A DNA stretch of 64,000 nucleotides from Kudoa neothunni (Eukaryota > Cnidaria), in assembly GCA_964304625.1 (NCBI GenBank), contig OZ199839.1, positions 2,418,001 to 2,482,000 on the forward strand, in the 5' to 3' direction. The translations under genes were made by a program, and so were the position numbers. Positions 23,503 to 35,813 of this stretch are shown one piece after another. The notes beneath the pieces are model-generated. The model did not search any database. It was not told where the DNA came from and saw only the letters and a program-made list of their open reading frames with translations. Within the stretch, counting starts at the first letter, position 1; every line of letters starts with the position of its first letter.

Positions 23503-23841
23503 AGGACCAAAGTAATTATAGTTATTAGCTTCGAGAGTTCGATGATTGATTATTGTTACACTTAGAAAATCCGTTTTCGTATGGAAACCAACACACATTA
23601 AATTCCAACTCAAACTTTCCATTTTAGACAGATTTTTAAAATATTTATAAATGTGCTGACTGTAGTTGTTTGGAGAAATTTTTTGGATAATTTGTAATTT
23701 TATTGCGCAAAAGAAAAATTCAATCTCATATATATAATATTTTAACACATTCTCACATGAGAGAAACAAATAGGGAGAACAACACAGCAGATATTGTAGT
23801 ATGTAAAAAGAAATGTTATAGAGGTAAATGATTCAGTCGGA

Positions 23842-24754
23842 TCAAGAAGACTTTTTATCAACAGCAGCATCTTTTTCTTTCGAATCAGTCTAAGTCAAAA
23901 TATATCATTACTAACTCTTTCAAAATAGTTGGATTACCAGCATTTCATATTCATCTAAAAGGCGATCATATTCTCGCTTCAGTCCTTCGGATTGAGTCTT
24001 CATGGCGGCGTGATCTTTTCTCAATGTTTCCAACTCTAAATATTTTGTATTTATACTAAAAATCGATCGAGATATTAAAACCTTGTTCCAGTTTGTTGTA
24101 TTTTTCAGAAGACATTCCATCATTTGATTCCAGATTCTGTTTGAATTGTTCAGAAGTGTTTAGAGCCTGTTTTAACGTGGCTTCATGTGAGCATTCCAAT
24201 CTCGCCATAGAACAAACAAGTTTTGTCAAACGATAGATAACCCTAAAGAGGCACACATATTACAGCCACATTAAAATTGAAATATCGATCAACTGGCTCA
24301 CAGGACCAAAAATAACGATAATCCACTTATGTAAAGGTTGCGCTGAGATCGGAACATATTCATTTTAGCTGAAGTAATTGAGTGAGCATTGATGTTTCCA
24401 TCAAACTTGAATGAGCTAAAGGACTATATTTCTTGATTTCCATAATGGAATCTAAACAACGTTCATTTTACTGTAACAAAACAAATTTTGCTAAAGATCA
24501 AGCTACCCGCCAAAAGAAACAACAGGAACAACAAATAGCTGAGAAACCACAAATTTAAGAAGTTTTTAGTTTTCTTCACGAAATTCGATGTTATTATCCA
24601 ATACATCCTATTTAACGTAGAAATCCAATTAAATAAATGGTCGAAGATTTGACAGTAAAATATATACCGTTTTGGTGGAAAGAAACAACAATACAACCAC
24701 CAAAACAATTTCTGCTGCTAAAAGATACGACGCTGAAAGCATAAGAATAGCCAT
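23842..24754 (-). CDS. BCAP31: B-cell receptor-associated protein 31 homologue (BAP31)
   Basis: BAP31 is an ER membrane protein with three membrane segments and a cytosolic coiled coil that sorts membrane proteins for export or degradation. Reading down the minus strand: hydrophobic start ASYLLAAEIVLVVVLLFLS (24754-24670), second segment LNLWFLSYLLFLLFLLAGS (24600-24490), a 31-nt and a 38-nt intron around IMEIKKYSPLAHS, the highly conserved NMFRSQRNLYISGLSLF (24370-24310), third segment IYRLTKLVCSMARLE, then the coiled coil LNTSEQFKQNLESND and MKTQSEGLKREYDRLLDEYE. The tail DKKSS keeps a KKXX ER-retrieval signal (human: KKEE). The phases at the first junction and near 24310 do not close cleanly, so those exon edges are provisional. 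Length about 235 aa, near the usual 246. Stop at 23842-23844; it converges with SCYL2. Confidence 0.87.
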
Positions 24755-25235
24755 TTTGACAGCTTATCGGCAGATATCGGCATGCGTTGCGCGCATATGT
24801 TCATCCTTCATCATGTGGCTACCTTCCCTATTTAATATCGATAATTCATTACATTAAAAATCAAAAATTTTTAATATTTCAAATCACTTAACATTAATTC
24901 TATCGTTAATCACACATTGTTGGGGGATTATGTGATTAAAATTCAAATACGTTTGTTAACCTTTTAATCCAATAAACGAACTGTTAATATTCCATCACTC
25001 CAAAATATTAAATTTTATTTATTCAATACAGTTTGATATTTTTTAACTTTCTTTTCTAACGAAATGATTATCTACAAGAAATTACAGGAACTTATGGCCT
25101 TACGTAATATTGCAATATAACATAAATTAATCAATTTCTAGAAACGTTAACTTACACTCTATAAACTTTATAACATTAGCAACTAATTAATTCAAATTGA
25201 CTTTAGAAAAATTACATATCAATAGTTTTTATACA
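24755..25235. other. no gene seen
   Basis: AT-rich region upstream of BCAP31, likely including its promoter. No motif recognised. Confidence 0.5.
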
Positions 25236-25937
25236 TTTTATGTGTCGTGCGTGAGGATTTTTTTCATAACTACGAAGAATATGGCTTGCGTGTCAACAGG
25301 CAGTAAGAAAATTCTAAGTCTATCCCAAAAGTTGAATTAATAAATTTTATCAACAAGCAACGAGTAAATCCACTGCTAAATTTGAAACAATGTGGAACTT
25401 AGATGTAAACCAAGATCCGCCATGAATATTATTATAAACATACAGATTAAATGTTTTGACGTTATAACGACTTTACTGTTTCAAATTAAGAAAAACTCGC
25501 AAAGAGAGAAAAATGTGGAAATTGATCTACCATTGAAAGATTGGCTTGAATTGATGAGAGAAAAAAATGAAGGATTCTCGATAAGTTTCTATCATTTAAG
25601 CTGATGAGTTCCTTATAAGTTATTAGTTATAACTTATAACTAACTTTAACTAATAACGTATAGCAATTAACACCTGCATTTACTAATTGGTTTAGGCTTT
25701 ATAAAAAGATTAAACATTTCGCATAATACATTTTTTTGGATCCTCAAATTATAAATCGCATTTCATTAAAAATTTCTTCAAATATTAGACTAAATAAGTT
25801 TGCTAATTTTCCAAAATATAACTTAATTTTTTCTATTTTTATCTATCTTTGCATGCGCCAAGTTTTGTGCCGTACGTAAATAGGACTCTTGCGTAGTGAC
25901 TTTGATTTCCTCTCTGTTTAGGCGCGACCCATTAGGC
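25236..25937. mobile_element. copy B of the ACTTATGGG MITE family
   Basis: About 700 bases aligning with copy A on both sides of the nested Tigger, so this is the uninterrupted (empty-site) form. The ends are decayed versions of the family ends (TTTTATGTGTCGTGCG at about 25236 and GCGCGACCCATTAGGC at about 25922-25937). It contains an additional small palindromic insertion of TTATAAGTTA-type repeats at about 25610-25665. The 70-codon frame inside has no recognisable domain. Confidence 0.75.
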
Positions 25938-28410
25938 ACTGTAATAGTTTACTGAAATGAATTATGGATGCCTTTTCAAGACGTATTTTAACTTGGGTGA
26001 TGTATATATAACATTCCATAAAGTTGATTGAACGCAAAAGTATCTATTTTGTTAAAGTCTACGTACAAAAACCTAATATTGGGGATTAAAGATAAATATT
26101 CCATATTTTAATCTGATTACTTTCTAGATATTTTTAGGTGAAACAGTTTTGCTGAGGGATATTTGTATGTGATCAGAATAAGAAAATTAATTGCGTTGAA
26201 TGAATATAATTATTTTCAATAATAATGCCTTTTTATGATATACAGGAAACCCCAACTACTTGCGGATCACTTACCTACGATAAATTCGTGTGAATCTAAA
26301 TTAAACCAGCTTATTAATTTCAGAATTGCATAATAGAAATGAGTCAAACACAACTGTGTGATTCTCCATTCAAAATCACTTTCTCCGGGTCGACTACCTC
26401 GATTAGATTGTGATTATTGCGACGAAAAATTTAATATTCACTAGAATATACGCCTGCATCTTCATTAGAAATCAACTAAGTACGTCAACTAACAGGTTTT
26501 AAGTACAGTTAATTTTTTAGAATATTATATTTAATTATTTCTGAATCACAAGAGGGAAGAATTAATTTATTCTGGCAAAAGTGAAAAAATTCAATGTATA
26601 AACAGCCTGCGAGTTAGAGTTGATAGTTGGCAGGATTAAAACTTTTCATTACAACACAAGCGTAAACGCCTTTTAGGATTTGAATTTACCGCGTAAAAAC
26701 CTCTATCATAGCAAAACCAATATAAAACCTTTAAGGAAATATGAATTTAGTTTCCAGGTTAAAGGGATGAGTTTGGATTTTTCACCGGGCTGAGGGGGTA
26801 GATTTAAAGAAATGGTTGAGAATCCCTGCTCTAAATGCTCCAAACCACTTTGCGTTATTTTTACAGGAATTAATCTTAACTGTGTTCAAAGGTGTTTTTT
26901 ATCGATAAGTTAAACGCATATGAAAATCGAATTTTTTAAAATAACAAATAAATGAAAAATTACTCTTATGTTAGTAGTGTTTGTCAAAAATTCTTGTTGC
27001 AAGAAATTTATGATTTTATGTTAATTTTGATTCAAATTGTTGACAGATTTTGTACTTTGAATTCTTATATAATGTATATAAATGATTCAAGATTAGTCTA
27101 ATTTTTCAGGAAAAGTTTATTTTCTGACAATAAATAATATTAAACAAAAAGTTTAAAAACAGCTCAATTATAGCAGAATTTGGGCTTTACTATTTGAATC
27201 AATATAATATTAATTAAATAATTATTACTAATTATAAATTTAAAACTTTATTCTTATAATTAAAATGTTTTCATGAGATAGAATGTGATACATTAAAAAC
27301 TTAATATCATAAAACGGTTGTGGGATAACAATATTAAAAAGTTTCAACGATATACAATAAACAATCCTAAATAATAATATTAGCATATTTATTATTCAAT
27401 GTTATAATTGTTTTTACACGAAGTTTGTAATTCATCTACACCTTACAAAGACGTAAATTACTTTTACAAAATGTCTATTTTTTATTATATTTAAAAAAAT
27501 ATATTTAATTGAGAAAAAAATGCTTATTTTAATATTGTTTTCTACAAAATATTAGGATTTCACATGGCATCGTGTATATTTTAAATAGCTTTATTTAATT
27601 CACACCATAATCAATCCGTACTGTAATATTCTATGTTTAGTTGAAAATATAACACACCTAAAAACATAAATAATAACTTTAAAGTAATTAAATTATGAAG
27701 ATAAATCCGAATCTCGATGATCCTTACTTCAAGAGAGATTTTCCTTAGAAATTAAAAATTAGTTTGAAATTATTTTTCCCTATAAAATGACGAATGACTA
27801 TACTAAAATAATTAATTTAAAATATTCTTTTTTAATATTTAATTATATTTATAAATACTAAAATTAATGCGATTTTGGATTTTATTATACAAGAATAAAT
27901 CATAAGTAAATAACTTAAATAAAATAACCTTATTCAAAAGAAGAATTAATTCAAATTAAGTAGTTATATTAAATAACTTAAAAATAAGCCAAGTTTATCT
28001 TTTTAATAAATTTTAAAATTCATTTATAATAAAATTAAAATATTAACGATACAAAATCTTATTTAGTTTTATAAGCGTTTATTTATTCATATTTACTTTG
28101 TTGGACCCCGAAACTAACTGACAAATTAATTCGATTATATATATGCCATGCGAGTCCGATAATAAATTAGAAGACAATACCACAAATTCATAATTATAGC
28201 CTAGTATAATATTAATCGTTGAACTCAGAGAATATAAACAAACTAGTTACAACACTAGAGCAAATTCATCAATAATCACATTTACATCATAATTTGAGAC
28301 TGGAGATTGAATACATTTAATGAGATCACTTCTTAAAAAAAGAAATAACAAGAAAAAATTATAATTAATATGACAAAATGTGTGCGAGATATCAAAGTAG
28401 TATAACAATT
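25938..28410. other. no gene; a possible hAT right end at about 26785-26838
   Basis: Mostly AT-rich with no supported gene. The sequence ending GGTTGAGAATCCCTG at about 26838 is the complement of CAGGGATTCTCAACC, the classic hAT terminal pattern, and a GC-richer stretch lies just inside it. I could not find the matching left end or the 8-bp duplication. From about 27000 to 28400 only AT-rich spacer is seen. Confidence 0.4.
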
Positions 28411-30357
28411 TTAATCAAAGAGTTGATTAATGATTTCTTTGTTGCATTTGATTTGGTTGTCAACGGTTTTGTAAGCTTTTAGAAATGTGTTTTCAACCAA
28501 GTTTCCATCTCTAAGGTTGCCTACCAACTCATGGTACTCGTGGATCAGTTGGAGGTCCTCTTTGAGAATGGAAATTTTTTTCTCATGCTAAATAACTTTA
28601 GAGAAATATTTCAAGCTTAAGTTGGTTACATCTGGTTTACAATCTGGGAATATATCACATAAACGAGAGTGCATATCGTCGAGTCGTTTCATGTGAGTAC
28701 TTACCATGGTGTTTAACGATGCGAATTTATCATCAAAACTGTTTCTTTTGATAGATTTCAACCGGTAAGAATCCACAATTGAAACCATCTCTCTTAACAA
28801 TTCAAGTTGGATTGAGCATAAATCATCAAATTCCTGAAGATATTCAAGCAGATCATCGACTTTTCCTTTGTGGTTGTTATCCTTAAATAAAATAATTAAA
28901 TTAAGATAGTAATATTTAATAATTACATGTGAGCTTAGAGCTTTGGTTCGTGAGACAATCGAAACGCTGAATAGCACAACAAAAAATATGAACGAAGCAT
29001 AATATGGTTTGAATAGAAGAAACAATGAGTTGTAAGAGTACACGATTTGTATTTTTGTCTCTTGTGCAGGTATCAAATTACGAGCTTCAATTCTAAGAGT
29101 GATTCTCCCTCGCATATCCATATAATAGTAGGTGTTGTATTTGGTGACGTTGAAATCGATAGTTCGAGGAATATCAAAACTAACCACTTGAGCACCTTCT
29201 GGTAAAATAATTTCCAAAATAAAATTGTCAATCGATACAATATCTTGACACGCCCCCAACAAATTTATATTCAACTGACGTAGAGAATCAATTTGATTGG
29301 ATTGTTTTTTGATGACTTTGGTTGCAGGTCGTTTATATTTGATGGTGAATTCGGTGTTCCAACCGCCCATCAATGGAAAACGTGGTGTAACATCCATTTG
29401 TAGAAAATTTCGCGTAGCAGACAGTGTACTTGTGGATATATTGCCAACCATATCACGGTAGTAATAATTGTAAGAGTCTTTCGGTAATCGAAAGAGGACA
29501 CTGTTGATTATGTGAGAAGTTTTCGATAGGCTCGAGTCGGCAATTCTATCGCGAGAAAATTCTCCAACCAATTTGTTCGCTTGATTGTGAATAATGTGCG
29601 ATTCCACAAACTCCACATCGGCATACTCGGACACATAAACCTTCCTATGTAACAGCGAGGTGGATGTGTAACGAACAGACGTTGAAAGATGGATCCAAAA
29701 TGGAATGTTGCTGAAGGGAACTTGCTCGTTGTTGATAGAATATTTCAACTCGTTTCTATTAACAACTTCTGCGCTTTTCTGCGGGGTGTAAGAAATCAAT
29801 TTGCCATCTTTCAATTTGTATGTTGTTGTTTGAACCTTCACTGGGTATATCGATAACACATTGACTGAATCTTCAAATACATACATCGGCATCACTGTGA
29901 GTTCAAGTTCTAATGGATGTGTAATCAGTCGGTTGGTACATATCACTGTGTACACAACAGCAACACTCTCTCCACTTCTCAATGGATTCAACAGTGAAAC
30001 CTCATACACTTGATAGGAGTTGATGTCTTTGGTGTCTAGATTTTGGTTGGAGAGTTGTTGAAATTGAGATTTTTTTATAGTTTCTTTTGGTGCAACACCT
30101 TCTTTGTATGAAAAAACAGCTAGATGTTTGTAGTCGGTTTGATTCAACATAAAATACACGTTTGTCTGTGTTTTTGCACCTGTGTTGCTATAGGTTATGC
30201 GAAATGTTGAAGTTACAAGGCTGTTTTCAAATAAAACCTCTTTCTCTGCCCCTATAATTTCTACTCCTTCGAGTACTGGAGCAATCTCTTTCATACTAAT
30301 AGTGTGATCTGCTCCAGGAATAGCAGTGTAATTGAGGGCACAAAACACATAAAACAT
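28411..30357 (-). CDS. RPN1: ribophorin I, oligosaccharyltransferase subunit 1
   Basis: Ribophorin I is a subunit of the ER oligosaccharyltransferase that N-glycosylates nascent proteins. Exons on the minus strand: 30357-28927, 28881-28630 and 28587-28411, with introns of 45 nt (a multiple of three with no stop, so it could be mistaken for coding) and 42 nt. The 619-aa product matches the usual length of about 605. Landmarks: YYYRDMVGNISTSTL, TPRFPLMGGWNTEFTIKYKR, IILPEGAQVVSFDIPR, YYYMDMRGRITLRIEARNL, then the single membrane span FKPYYASFIFFVVLFSVSIV and a cytosolic helical tail ending IINQLFD. The N-terminus MFYVFCALNYTAIPGADH is a short signal sequence; an upstream stop in this frame supports the start, though another ATG 24 bases upstream in a different frame (MILLACFMCF) could be the real signal if an intron was missed. 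Confidence 0.93.
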
Positions 30358-31296
30358 GCCAATAAAATCATGGAACGACTAGAATTTTCGTGTAGAAGCC
30401 ATAGATTATTGAAAACGGAACCATTTATTCAAATGATTAATCTACTATAAATCAGCACTAACAAACAAGGTTGAAAGTAAATACGCATGTGCAGAAGACA
30501 ATCGTGAGTCAGCTGTTTTACGTCACACTCGCACTCTTTTGCGGGTTTATCTTTAATTATATACTTTCTGAAAAATTTATTATTTCACAAAATTCTGTAA
30601 TAAGATATTGATAATCTATTTTAAAAAAATGATCGAATATCTATTGTTAATCCCCTCGAGTTGTTTTCTATGCTTTAATGAGAAAGTCGCACCTTTTAGA
30701 GCTCATTTGATTCTTTAAAGCTCGCAGATTACCTAATTGACCATCGTATGTAAGGAATTTTTGTAATTTTACATGTATCAATAAATGTTCTCTATTATAT
30801 TCGACAATTTAAAAAATTTTTACGTTTACATTTGTTGTTTAGAAAAATATTAACCAATCACATTGTATTGATTGTGTTGCATAATTTTTGTATGCGATAC
30901 GTATACGTGTTGGATTAACAATAAAATATTCATTATTCAATATAAAAATAAAATTATGTGATATTAAAATGTGAGGATTATTATAAAAATGCTTCACCAT
31001 TTTAAATTTTGAGCTTAGTATGTACGGAATTTTTCGTATTTTGATTAGTTCCACGGATTTGTCATATGATATATCTAAAATAATAAGGAAAAAAGTTTAA
31101 ATAGCTTATTGAAATATGCGATATTTGGGAATAATAATATTGAGTATGTTAATTGATATATCTTCGGTACAAAATAATGAGTTGATCATTAAAAGATTAT
31201 CACTCAACAGTTACTAATATTTAAAATATTTGGAGATCATTTGGTAATCAGGAAATAAAGGCAGAGGCTATTGGGCCGATAAAATTTAATCCTAAA
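30358..31296. other. no gene seen
   Basis: Upstream region of RPN1. It is AT-rich with no supported frame or motif. Confidence 0.5.
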
Positions 31297-31505
31297 CGGC
31301 ATGTACGCCTGGCACAATAGAAATTTGTTAAGCTCAGCAACTTTTACTAAAAAATTTTTGACAGATATATTTCCTTAGAATATGTTTTATTTAATTATTT
31401 CTGACCCATTACTTCACCCTATGGGGCCAGAAATGATTAAATATAGTCAAAATTAGTACTACCTGAATATTATTCACGTGTCAATAACCACTTCCGAAAT
31501 AATAA
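31297..31505 (+). repeat. dispersed repeat, copy 1 of 3
   Basis: Starts around CATGTACGCCTGGCAC and aligns in the same order with 38630-38840 and 57128-57370, sharing a TTTTTAGA-type core followed by TATTTAATTATTTCT and, 80-100 bases on, TTACTTGAATAT and CCAATAACCACTT-type words. The superfamily is unknown and no protein is encoded. Confidence 0.55.
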
Positions 31506-33045
31506 GGGATTGCAGAAATGGACCAGTCGTACGTAACTTTTTCCCATTAACCGCATGGTTTAAAATAAGCGTTTTTTCTTTTTCTAAACCTTTTAAACAA
31601 TCGCTAAGTTTTTCTAGTTACATTAACGTGACAGAGGCTAAAAAACGAAGGATAAACATAGACACGTGTTGTAGGCACGTAGTAGGTTGGTTTTACAAAG
31701 GGGTTCTCCTCAATTCATAGTAGTAACATTGGCGCAATGATATCTCCCCTTAAAGATTTGGAAATGGAAGATAATTTTATTGATTAAATCCTGAACCCTT
31801 CAAAAACGGCGTTATTTTACTTAGACGAGCTAGGCAACTAGTGTAAACATCATGGCTCAAAGAAGCGGGAGTTACTATCTGATTCGATTTCGGATATTTT
31901 TTCATGTAATATTTAGTTGCAGCTAGTTTTTGTGCGCGTCGTGGGAATAAGTAGGTACAATTTCCTTATTCCCATGCGGATTACATACGACCGATCCATT
32001 ACTATATTACTAAAATGTGCACATGAACCAAATCTATTTAGTGCATAAAATAGTTTATGTAATTTTTCGTTAAATAAGAAGGGGAATAAAATAGGTGTTA
32101 GAAATATCATATCAAAATGTAATCTCTGTTCTTGCCGAATGAAATAACCTTAAAAAACGTAGATTATTACAATGCTTAGATAATGAATATAATTCTTATC
32201 GAAAAAGTTTCTTAATTCCGTTCGAATTTCAATATTAATCGCAAAAAGTTGTTGGAAATTTATTTTTGTTAGAATTGTCATTAAAAACATTATTTTATAT
32301 ATAGATTTCCAGGTAAATATTTTTTGAAGATATAAAAATTAATAATGGTATTGCTAATATTTTGAAATATGGGCATGGAATAAATATTATTTTACTAAAA
32401 AATACAATGGATTTAATTATCCCATTTCGATTAATTTATTGTAAAGTACATTAATCATTAAGAAAGCTAACAACCGTTTTAAGTTTAGATATATTTTTTA
32501 ATTTAACACATATAACATTTTGAATTAAATATATTTTATTAAAAATTTATTCCTATTTTAGATTTTAATCGCAAAAATTAAGGCTATTTTGATAATATTA
32601 TTGATGATGAGTAAATTTCAGTTTATAGCTCAAAATTACTATTTCAATGAATGTAATGACAACTAAAAAATATATTATCTAATTGATTTGTCATACAAGA
32701 TAAAAATCTATTATAAAATTTTCAATTTAATTAAGTTATAATTTAAAATATTCTACTTTTAGATTATTTTATTATCATAATTTTTATATAAATTATGTCA
32801 ATTATTAGGTGTTAAAAATACGTTAAACCCTTTTTCCGAACTGAAAAATAATAATTTTATTAATGAATGATTAGTTAATTCAAAAAATATATTTAATCCA
32901 AAGAGTTTTTTGTACGAATTAGAAACACCTAATCCTAATATGTAATTTCATTTCGAAGGTAATTTTCGAATAAACATGATATTGATTCGTCTACAAAATT
33001 TTAAATTTTAATATTTATATTTTTTATATAATTAAAATCTTCTTT

Positions 33046-33091
<46 letters not shown>

Positions 33092-35813
33092 TGATTTGTA
33101 CAAGGCTACAACAACCCAATAAATCCGTGGTTTTGAGAAACAAAGACTTCAAGAGCAAAAATTCAACGATATATAGACTACGAAATTAATTATTTACTAT
33201 ACAATATAGATATTATCAATACGGCTTTAAACTACATATTTCAAATATAATTTTGTTCGAAGATTAATTCTATATTTAGAAACATCATGTAATTTTCAGC
33301 GAGTCGTAAACAGCACACAAATCCCTCATAGGTTAATAAAAATATGAGCATTAACCCATGGACAATAATAGAATATAATATACGGAATAGTTCGAATAGA
33401 ATAATGAAGGTAATTTATTGATTGAGGAATTTTGTTACTGATACAAATTGAAAGAAATTTAGTATTATCTATTATAATAAAGAGTGTGAAGATTACATTT
33501 GAATGCAAAATTTAAATAAAACACACTAATTATAAAAATTAACACATATTTGATAGTTGAAAAATAAAAATAAAAGCTTTCAGTAATTCATCCATAATCA
33601 ACCTATTATTTGACATAATTGAACGCCGAAATATTATTCAATATCGTAGTTCAAACGTTCTACTGAGATATGATACAGAATTGCGAATTTAATACGAAAC
33701 AATTAGGACTTTTTATTCTATCAACGACAACTTATCAAACATGAAAATATATCACTCGTTAATAAAACAACAAAACATAAAACATTTGCGAAAAACCTAA
33801 ATCGCGCAAGCGCTTAATAATAATAATAATCATCAAATATTTATTCAAAGTACGACAAAACTATTCTTAGATTTAAAAAAATACAATTATCAACAGTTCA
33901 AAAAAATTATCTTAAAATTCAACTCAAAATTAATTATATCAAAAGATACGAGTAAAAAATATAAGCTTGTTATTGACAAATATTCATGTAGCGAAGTATC
34001 GATCAATCAACTAAGTAGAAAAATCCGTATTCATAGCTGTAAATAATCGCAATAAATAGAATATTTGACAGATGAGTTAGGGCTGAAATGTTAACCGAAT
34101 ATTTCCGAATGAAAAAACCAATCACAAATTTGTCCCATCTATACACCTGAATTGAAATCTCAATCAGATGTGGATCGCAATAGAATCGACCAACTATTCA
34201 ACAATTTTGGCGTATTCTCGATACCATAGAAGAAGAATTAACCCCAAATAAGCAATTTACGCAGGACACAAGGATTAAAATTGGCACCGAAGATCCGCGA
34301 CTTAAAATACGTCTATGGTGTCCCCACTGGTGGGTCTATCTTTCAGTCTCAGCTAGATAGTTATCAAAATAACTCTGAAACATCGAGAATAATGATGGGC
34401 AATATCATCCGAGTTATCTGGTTCACCCAGAATAATCCAGTTGGCACTTAACCTCAGGTAAAGTTCGCAGTAACCTCGGTGATACGCCACTGCTACCCCC
34501 TATCTGTATTGCTATTTCCACTGGGTGAACTTTCCAAAATCAATTGGCAGGTTACTGAGGACGGAAATAAAGATAAAGTTTTGAGATGTAACCCTTCAAA
34601 CATGCGTACGCAGTCATCTCATAGGGTCCAAAATATTGAATGCGTAGGAAATATTTCAACGCGGCAATCACATTAATAACTAAATGTATCACACAATCCA
34701 CGAAAGTGTATTCTCATCATTCAATAAATCACTTTTAGGTCGATTGAAATTTGTGGTATTTTGACATATATCCACCACTCGCTTAAGACCAACCAACTCA
34801 CATTTGATAATTAATACAACAACTCAAAATAGAATCAACCCCATTAGATATTAGCTGAAATTGTGCAATAATAAATGGTGTTTCACTTTAAAAAGTTGGT
34901 TACAATGATACCCGACTTACATTCAACTACAGCTGGCACTTTGTATTGTTACGCCAGTTTTAGTTGTGCGATGGATGTGGATCCTCCTCTTCGCCTCGAT
35001 TAATCCACCATCACACTGACGCTGTTGAAATTACTAGCTGGATTAATGTTGATATTCAACTAATCCATGTATAGAACCTCGTTATTGATCGCTAATTGAT
35101 GTGGATATTGACGTGACACGATGTCGATCAATCTGGGTTGGTTTTGACGTTGGTAGATACCGATCCATCCACCCACCAATAACAACACATATTGGTGTTG
35201 ATATTATTCAACTTATAATATAATATAACAAGCTGTTGGCTTTTGGTTGATTGAATACAATGTACACATTGTTTGGTGGGAAATTAAACACCAGCCGATG
35301 GTTGAATAAGATAGTGTGCGTAGGTGGTAGGTAGGTTTTGTGTTTTGGCACACCTCCCCACCACCATAAATAATGTCTCATTACAACCATATTCCACAAT
35401 TGTTTATTGTCATGGATGTTGTTGTGAACTGTTTTTACAACAGCTAATATTGATTATCTGCAGATTAAAGTTAATCTGCCAATGAGTTCCTTTTAATGTT
35501 TCAGCTCAATGCGTAGGCACTGTAAGCTGGTGTGTGCTTTGAAGCATATTTTTGGGATTGTGTTGGGTGGTTTTTGTGGAGGCTGCTCGTTTTCAGAGTG
35601 TGGTTACGTTGATAATCCACCACAACTCGCTATCGTATTGTCGCTCTATTCATCCAGTTGATAATAAACTCCAAGGATTTGAATAGGCAGGTATCACCAT
35701 TAATACCTACTCGATAATTTTAATACCGTTTAATTACGTATTTAATCGCTGAAATAACACCGAGTTAACATCTGTGAAAAACATTCCTGGGCGATTCTTC
35801 CACACTATTTGGT
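31506..35813. other. gene-poor region upstream of KANSL1
   Basis: No supported gene. An 80-codon frame at 31478-31720 overlaps the repeat and is not recognised. A microsatellite lies at 33045-33088. The part from about 34100 to 35800 is less AT-rich and stop-dense, and may hold the promoter and leader of KANSL1. Within it 34479-34676 is a 65-codon frame without a recognised domain. Confidence 0.4.
33045..33088. repeat. AC/AT microsatellite
   Basis: About eight AC units run into about fourteen AT units without interruption. Confidence 0.9.
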
